This document shows positions 59,272-64,000 of a stretch of DNA of 64,000 nucleotides, piece by piece. Below the pieces are notes generated by a model. That model searched no databases, had not been told where the DNA came from, and saw nothing but the letters and a program-made list of their open reading frames with translations. The stretch lies in NCBI RefSeq assembly GCF_900103985.1, contig NZ_FNIE01000019.1:50514-114513 (forward strand), given 5' to 3'. How positions within the stretch are numbered: the stretch's first letter is position 1; each line of letters begins with the position of its first letter. The position numbers were made by a program, and so were the translations under genes. Source of the stretch: Actinacidiphila guanduensis (GTDB lineage: Bacteria > Actinomycetota > Actinomycetes > Streptomycetales > Streptomycetaceae).

Positions 59272-61047
59272 ATGTCCGATGCCACACCCCCGACCGTCAG
59301 CCGGTATCTGCTCGACCGGATCGCCGCCACCGGCGTCACCCACGTCTTCGGCGTCCCGGGCGACTACAACCTCACCTTCCTCGACCGGATCGAGGCCCAC
59401 CCGCAGCTGCGCTGGGTGGGCAACGCCAACGAGCTCAACGCCGCCTACATGGCCGACGGCTACGCACGCCTGAAGGGTTTCGCCGCCGTCGTGACCACCT
59501 ACGGTGTCGGTGAGCTGTCGGCGATGAACGGCATCGCCGGGGCCTACGCGGAGAACGTGCCGGTGCTGCACATCGTGGGCACCCCGACCTGCGCGATCCA
59601 GCGCCAGGGCCTGCCCGTTCACCACAGCCTGCTGGACGGCGACCACCAGCACTTCGTCCGCGCCGCCCGGGAGGTCACCTGCGCGGCGGCGAGCCTCACG
59701 GCCGCCGACGCGGCCGGCGAGATCGATCGAGTGATCGCCGCGATCCTCCACGAGAAGCGGCCCGGCTATCTCGCTCTGCCCTCCGACCTCGTCACCCGGC
59801 CCTGCCCCGCACGCACCGAGCCGGACAGCGCCGCGGCGCCGTCCGCGCGAACGCCCCTCCACCCCCACGCCCCCGCCGCCGCGTTCGGCGAGGCCGCCGC
59901 GCGCCTGCTGCGGGAGGCCACCAGGATCACCGTGCTCGTGGACGGCCTGGCCCGCCGGTACGACGTGGGACGGCAAGTGGACGACCTGATCCGCAAGGGG
60001 CGGCTGACGGCGGCCGTGACCACGGGCGGCAAGGGCGTCATCGACGAGTCGCAGGACACCTTCGCCGGCCTCTACATAGGCGCCATCTCCGCGCCCGGCA
60101 CCCGTGCCGCGGTCGAGGACGCGGACGTGGTCATCGGCGTCGGCCTGACGGTCAACGACCTCAACACCGGCGGCTTCACCGCACGCGTGGACCCGGCCCG
60201 CCTGATCGACCTTCAGCCCCACCACGCCACCGTCGGCGCCACGCGTATCGACCGCCTGCCGTTGCACCAGGCCATCGACGAACTCGGCGCTCTCCTCAGC
60301 GCACTTCCCGACGACCCGGCGCGGCCCGTTGTCGCACTCCCCGATGACCGGGCGCGGCCCATCACCGCACTTCCCGACGACCCGGCGCGGCCCGTTACCG
60401 CCGGGGTCGCGGGAGCCCTGGCCGGAACCGCCGCGGAGTACGCGTCCGCCGCCTCCGCGACACCGCTCACCCAGGACGTGCTCTGGCGCCGCCTCGGCCG
60501 CTTCCTCAGGCCCGGCGACATCGTCGCCGCTGACCAGGGCACCCCGTTCTACGGCCTCCTGGGCCAGCGCCTCCCGGCCGACGTGGAGGTGATCGCACAG
60601 CCCGGCTGGTCCTCCATCGGCTACAGCCTGCCCGCCATCGCGGGTGCCCAGCTCGCCACTGCCGCACGCCGCCGCGCCGTTCTGGTCATCGGTGACGGCG
60701 CGGCCCAGCTGACCGTGCAGGAGTTCGGCACCATCGCCCGCGAGGGCCTGGACCCGATCATCATCGTCGTCAACAACGACGGTTACACCGTGGAACGGGC
60801 CATCAACGGCCCCAACGCCGCCTACAACGACATCGCCCGCTGGGAGTGGCAGCGCATCCCAGCCGCCTTCGGCGCCGACGCGACCTGCACCCGGGTGCGT
60901 ACCGTCGGCGAACTGGACACTGTCCTGACGGAGTTGCCGCGGACCACAGGCCGCATCCGTGTCGTCGAAGCAGTGCTGGACCGGCACGACCTGCCGCAGG
61001 TCCTGCGCGACACCTGCGTAGCTGTTGCCACGCGCAATGCGGGGTGA
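59272..61047 (+). CDS. Thiamine diphosphate-dependent alpha-keto acid decarboxylase (indolepyruvate/phenylpyruvate type)
   Basis: A 591-residue ThDP enzyme of the pyruvate/indolepyruvate decarboxylase group: FGVPGDYNLTFLDRIEAHPQLRWVGNANELNAAYMADGYAR with catalytic Glu54, the HH pair (His117-His118), and the cofactor motif GDG (474-476) through NN (501-502) with 24 residues between. It should convert an aryl- or branched-chain keto acid to an aldehyde, a step to indole- or phenylacetic acid or fusel aldehydes. Residues 344-376 are three tandem 11-residue repeats not found in the family, in the linker before the C-terminal domain. Control by the divergent Lrp protein is likely. Confidence 0.92.
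   Translation: MSDATPPTVSRYLLDRIAATGVTHVFGVPGDYNLTFLDRIEAHPQLRWVGNANELNAAYMADGYARLKGFAAVVTTYGVGELSAMNGIAGAYAENVPVLHIVGTPTCAIQRQGLPVHHSLLDGDHQHFVRAAREVTCAAASLTAADAAGEIDRVIAAILHEKRPGYLALPSDLVTRPCPARTEPDSAAAPSARTPLHPHAPAAAFGEAAARLLREATRITVLVDGLARRYDVGRQVDDLIRKGRLTAAVTTGGKGVIDESQDTFAGLYIGAISAPGTRAAVEDADVVIGVGLTVNDLNTGGFTARVDPARLIDLQPHHATVGATRIDRLPLHQAIDELGALLSALPDDPARPVVALPDDRARPITALPDDPARPVTAGVAGALAGTAAEYASAASATPLTQDVLWRRLGRFLRPGDIVAADQGTPFYGLLGQRLPADVEVIAQPGWSSIGYSLPAIAGAQLATAARRRAVLVIGDGAAQLTVQEFGTIAREGLDPIIIVVNNDGYTVERAINGPNAAYNDIARWEWQRIPAAFGADATCTRVRTVGELDTVLTELPRTTGRIRVVEAVLDRHDLPQVLRDTCVAVATRNAG
60301..60399 (+). repeat. Three 33-bp tandem repeats inside the decarboxylase gene
   Basis: Units at 60301-60333, 60334-60366 and 60367-60399 encode ALPDDPARPVV, ALPDDRARPIT and ALPDDPARPVT. 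Units 1 and 3 are almost identical in DNA; unit 2 has diverged slightly. The copies stay in frame and lengthen an interdomain linker. Confidence 0.9.
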
Positions 61048-61151
61048 ACAGCGACGGGACCCTGCGGCAGTGTGCGCCCTTGCATCGGACGGGCCGTCAG
61101 GACACGCTTTCCTGCAGGGTTCTGGTCTGTCTGCTCTGCGGAGGTGAGCGC

Positions 61152-62144
61152 GTGACCGCGCCTGTTCAAGCGGGGATCGAGATCGTGCGGGCGACTGCGG
61201 CGCATGTCCCGATGATCCACGCGTTGGCACAGTCCAGGAATCTGGAGGGAATCGATCCGGCTGTTGCCAGTCAGGAGGGGTTCTTGGTCTCGGAGTACAC
61301 CGCCGAGGTGTACCAGAGGCGGCTGGTGAACGCCGAGCACTTCTATGTGGCCGTCAAAGGCGACGACGTCCTGGGATTCCTGCTGGCCTACAGCGACACC
61401 CAGATCGAGCCCGACGAGTGGCTGAACCGCCGGATCAAGACCACGCTCGGCAGCTTCCTGGTGATCAAGCAGGTGTGCGTGGCCCGCGAGGCGGCGCGAC
61501 AGGGCGTGGCGTCGCGGCTGTACCACCACGTGCTGGAGCAGTGGACCGCCAACCCGGTGATCGCCGCGGTGGTCGACGAGCCGCCCAACGAAGCCTCGAG
61601 CCGATTCCACCGGAAGATGGGCTTCGAGGAACTGACGCGGTTGCGACCGCCGGACGGTCGGATGCGCGTGGTGTGGGTCTCGCGCAAGCCGCGCGAGTCA
61701 CTGCTGGAAACCCAGTACGAGATCGCGGTGGACTTATACAAACATGAGGACCTCCTCAACTGGAACAAGCTCAACAACTTCCTCTACATCACCGCGGGCC
61801 TCGCGGCCACGTTGGCATTCACCCTCGGCAAAGAGGGCGCGCAGTCGCATGCAGTGGCCCGGGGCGTCGGAGCGGTCATCGCGGTGATCGGGTTCGGGTC
61901 AGGGCTGGCGTTCGCCGTCATGCTGCGCTTCGGGCGTCGCTACTTGCAGAAGCGCAAGAGCACCGTCGTGGAGCTGGAGGAGTACATGGCGTGGCACGGC
62001 GGGCAGCGGATAGTGGGGCGCCAGCTGGCAGACCCGGGATCCGAATGGCTCCAGGCGTCTCCGACCGGTCTGGTCATGGTGTTGCTTCCCGTCTTCGTCT
62101 CGCTGGGCTGGCTTGCGATGCTGGGAGTGGTGCTGGCGAATTGA
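61152..62144 (+). CDS. GNAT acetyltransferase domain fused to membrane helices
   Basis: A 330-residue protein with an N-terminal GNAT domain (about 8-180) whose acetyl-CoA loop is ARQGVAS (115-121) after the strand IKQVCVAREA. From residue about 189 (YEIAVDLYKHEDLLNWNKLNN) a second part begins with two membrane helices (about 211-227 and 237-258), a cytoplasmic charged stretch (RRYLQKRKSTVVELEEY) and a third helix at 306-329. The GTG start has GGAGGTGA. Codon 195 is TTA (61734-61736), making it bldA-dependent. The helical part resembles small membrane modules used in signalling or effector proteins, so this may be a membrane-tethered acetyltransferase; its target is unknown. Confidence 0.8.
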   Translation: MTAPVQAGIEIVRATAAHVPMIHALAQSRNLEGIDPAVASQEGFLVSEYTAEVYQRRLVNAEHFYVAVKGDDVLGFLLAYSDTQIEPDEWLNRRIKTTLGSFLVIKQVCVAREAARQGVASRLYHHVLEQWTANPVIAAVVDEPPNEASSRFHRKMGFEELTRLRPPDGRMRVVWVSRKPRESLLETQYEIAVDLYKHEDLLNWNKLNNFLYITAGLAATLAFTLGKEGAQSHAVARGVGAVIAVIGFGSGLAFAVMLRFGRRYLQKRKSTVVELEEYMAWHGGQRIVGRQLADPGSEWLQASPTGLVMVLLPVFVSLGWLAMLGVVLAN

Positions 62145-62479
62145 CGTTCCCGCAGAACGCGTGACCGTGGAGGGCACGCACGAAGCTCTCCAACTCGCTG
62201 GTGATCGTATGGACGAGGTCCACCGCTTCGGGAGCCACGAACTCAGTGATTGCGCAACCACGGAGCGCTGCCGCTCCAGGGTGAGGACGACTTTGGAGGT
62301 TGACGTCATGCAGTCGGGGACGCATCGGGATCTCCGGAGGATCCGCCGAGGCCTCAGCCGTGCGACGCCGCGTTCGACCGGTGCCCATCCCGCGGCCAGC
62401 GCCTCGACGGGGGTCCTTTCAGCGGAGGTGAGTTCATGCACGGGCTTGCACTTGAAGCGGGTGGTCGGCCAAGGGCTGG

Positions 62480-62874
62480 CCTCCAGCCGTGCCGCTTCAC
62501 CAGCTTCCAGGCGCCCTCGACCGGGCAGAGAGACCTGGAAGAGCCAATCGATCACCGTTGTATCCGCGCCAGGTTCCACCGCTGGCCCGCCCGCCCGTGA
62601 GCCAGTCGACCCCGCTCCAGCTCCCACGCCAGCCTGCCGATCTGGGCTTCGTTGAGCCCGGGCCTTCCCGGAGACCCCTTGGGCAGGGCCCCCGCCTCGC
62701 CATCCTTACGCAAGGCACGGCGCAACCGTTCAACCGACCGCACGCTGATCCGCAGAGCAGCAGCAATCTCCGCGTTCTTCCGGCCGCCCTCGAAACACTC
62801 CAGGGCCTGGAGCCGTACCCGCCCCGGCGTAGTTCTCTCGGCGCGGTCGGCCTGCCGCCCAGCGCGTACCTCAT
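62480..62874 (-). pseudogene. IS630-family transposase relic with frameshifts
   Basis: From ATG 62874 the minus strand reads MRYALGGRPTAPRELRR, then a frameshift near 62820 leads into VRLQALECFEGGRKNAEIAAALRISVRSVERLRRALRKDG, KGSPGRPGLNEAQIGRLAWELERG and QRWNLARIQR, and a further shift to a short LFQVSLP piece. This is the helix-turn-helix N-terminus and start of the catalytic region of an IS630-type transposase. The DDE residues are missing and no terminal repeats were found. The neighbouring 62145-62479 and 62875-63106 contain nothing else I can support. Confidence 0.7.
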
Positions 62875-63106
62875 GTCTCAGCCTCGCGCTTTCACGAGTT
62901 GGGGCGCCGAGGCTTGATCAAATAAGCAGAGAGCACCTCTGAACTGCAGCGATTGGACTTTTCTAGGGTCCTGTTGGCTGCACGGAAAGAGGCGCTCTCC
63001 AGGTGAAGAAGCCTATCGGGTTGTACCCACGTCGTCCTTGTGAAGGAGGGGGTTCCGCCACCGGATCGAGTTGTTCGCGAGTGGGTACTCGGAACTGGTG
63101 CCTGGC

Positions 63107-63892
63107 TCAGACGGTCGGGACGGTGCCGCCGTCGATCACGTACTCGGCTCCTACGATGGCCGAGGCGCGGTCCGAGACAAGGAAGCCGACCAGGTCCGCA
63201 ACCTCTTCCGTCGTTGCGAACCTTCCGAGTGGAACCCCTCCGAGGGAATCCATCACGCTCTGCTTCGCCTCCTCGCGGGTCAGTCCGTTGCCCTCGGCGA
63301 GCTGGTCGATGAAGCCCTCATACGCTCCGGTCTGAATCCCCCCGGGGCTGAGGGCGTTCACTCGCACTCCTCGTGGCGCCAGTTCGTTCGCAAGACCCTT
63401 GCTGTACGTACGCAACGCACCCTTCGCTGACGCGTACGGCAACGTCGCGTCGTGCAGCGGCATCTGACGCTGGATCGACGTGACGTGGACAACTGCTCCT
63501 GATCCGGCCTCCACCATTGCCGGCAGCAGCGCTCGATCCAGTCGGACAGCTCCCAAGAAGTTCAGGTTGAGTTCCGCCAGCCAGTGCGCCTCAGTCGCTG
63601 CCGCGAACCCGCCAGGTGGGGTTGACGACCCTCCGACAACGTGCACCAGGATGTCCAGCGCACCTCCCTCAGAGATCTTGGACACCACAACCTCTGCACC
63701 ACCCACCGTGGAAGTGTCCGCCTCGATGAATCGGTCGGGGCGCTCGTAGCCGCCGGGCATAGTGCGTGCCGTGGTCCACACGTCGGCACCCATCTCTCGC
63801 AGTCTCTCCACGACGGCCTTGCCCGAGCCCTTCGAACCGCCCGTGACCAGCGCCCTGCGACCGTCGAGACGATCGCGATCTGTACCGGACAT
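63107..63892 (-). CDS. SDR-family oxidoreductase
   Basis: A 261-residue SDR: TGGSKGSG (the last positions vary from GxGIG to KGSGK), a catalytic Ser in VHVTSIQRQ, and YASAK with Tyr and Lys, then VNALSPGGIQTGAYEGF and VSDRASAIVGAEYVIDGGT. The NNAG strand is replaced by HVVGGSS, seen in a subset of Streptomyces SDRs. The ATG at 63892 has GGAGAG 4 bp upstream; the GTG at 63904 is not needed. The SnoaL-like gene 38 bp upstream on the same strand is probably in the same operon. Confidence 0.92.
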   Translation of the reverse strand: MSGTDRDRLDGRRALVTGGSKGSGKAVVERLREMGADVWTTARTMPGGYERPDRFIEADTSTVGGAEVVVSKISEGGALDILVHVVGGSSTPPGGFAAATEAHWLAELNLNFLGAVRLDRALLPAMVEAGSGAVVHVTSIQRQMPLHDATLPYASAKGALRTYSKGLANELAPRGVRVNALSPGGIQTGAYEGFIDQLAEGNGLTREEAKQSVMDSLGGVPLGRFATTEEVADLVGFLVSDRASAIVGAEYVIDGGTVPTV

Positions 63893-63930
63893 TTTTCTCT
63901 CCACTGAAGATCGAGGTGGTGCGGATTCGG

Positions 63931-64000
63931 TCAGGCCGGATGGTTGGCGATGACGAGTTCGGCGATGCCGTCGTCCTGCAGCGCGAAACGGTAGTCAAGC
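63931..64000 (-). CDS. C-terminal end of a SnoaL/NTF2-like protein (cut by window edge)
   Basis: Only the last 22 residues are visible: LDYRFALQDDGIAELVIAN and HPA, ending at TGA 63931-63933. The pattern (hydrophobic strand F-x-L-x-D-D-x-I-A-x-L-x-I) fits the last strands of nuclear-transport-factor-2/SnoaL-like small proteins, which are common partners of SDR genes. The gene continues beyond 64000, so the family call is tentative. Confidence 0.5.
   Translation of the reverse strand, partial: LDYRFALQDDGIAELVIANHPA

Noticed and set aside
58708..61230. 840-codon minus-strand frame opposite DUF2000 and the decarboxylase
   Set aside because: Antisense to two genes with intact family motifs; the translation is low-complexity and Gly/Asp/Val-rich.
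62145..62479. Small gene between the GNAT fusion and the IS630 relic
   Set aside because: Open frames are short, arginine/serine-rich and without ribosome sites or recognisable folds.

Overview
The window reads as a chromosomal segment of a Streptomyces or very close relative. The DNA is uniformly GC-rich, many genes start with GTG or TTG behind strong GGAGG-type sites, and only two recognisable genes contain a TTA codon. The content is typical of streptomycetes: class F sortase, DUF2332, a SpoIIE-phosphatase/ATPase sensor, a STAND/WD40 ATPase, F420-type and LLM flavin enzymes, and a type I-E CRISPR repeat. The genes are accessory rather than core: small regulator/enzyme pairs, two catabolic loci and several mobile-element relics.

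Layout. 0-18 kb: 3' end of an MmyB-type regulator, RibD-like reductase, sortase, SDR/TetR pair, MFS exporter plus carboxylesterase, a secreted GH18-like protein, aldo/keto reductase, a Tat-exported metallophosphoesterase, NUDIX, SDR/MarR/LLM oxidoreductase, F420-type oxidoreductase and an epimerase/TetR pair. 18-23 kb: ubiD-ubiX divergent from a three-gene NitT/TauT-type ABC importer. 23-34 kb: DUF2332, GNAT, SpoIIE sensor, WYL regulator/VOC pair, two SDR-type genes with a MarR regulator, and a secreted YVTN-propeller protein. 34-42 kb: a cell-wall island with an I36-type inhibitor, a peptidoglycan-binding protein, a 1279-residue XRE-STAND-WD40 protein, a CHAP amidase/peptidase and a GH25 muramidase. 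41.8-43.0 kb: a four-repeat CRISPR array without cas genes, an integrase relic, the 3' half of a tRNA-Thr and a decapitated LysR gene, together looking like an old integration site.

43.1-55.5 kb: the most coherent system. A cupin gene diverges from a tightly overlapping operon: ABC importer (ATPase, permease, lipoprotein), UbiD decarboxylase, GntR regulator, three-subunit molybdenum hydroxylase, alpha/beta hydrolase and ACMSD-type amidohydrolase. A second, paralogous GntR gene converges on its end. Two copies of AGTGTCGACACT lie in the cupin/ABC intergenic region. The inferred job is uptake, hydroxylation, decarboxylation and ring or product hydrolysis of an aromatic or N-heteroaromatic carboxylate. 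The 18-23 kb locus is a smaller relative and supplies the only UbiX (prenyl-FMN synthase) in the window.

55.5-64 kb: a TetR-controlled SDR/amidohydrolase pair, an Lrp regulator divergent from DUF2000 plus an indolepyruvate-type decarboxylase, a GNAT protein fused to membrane helices (with a TTA codon), an IS630 relic, an SDR and the 3' end of a SnoaL/NTF2-like gene. Functions come from recognisable motifs read by eye; no database search was possible.
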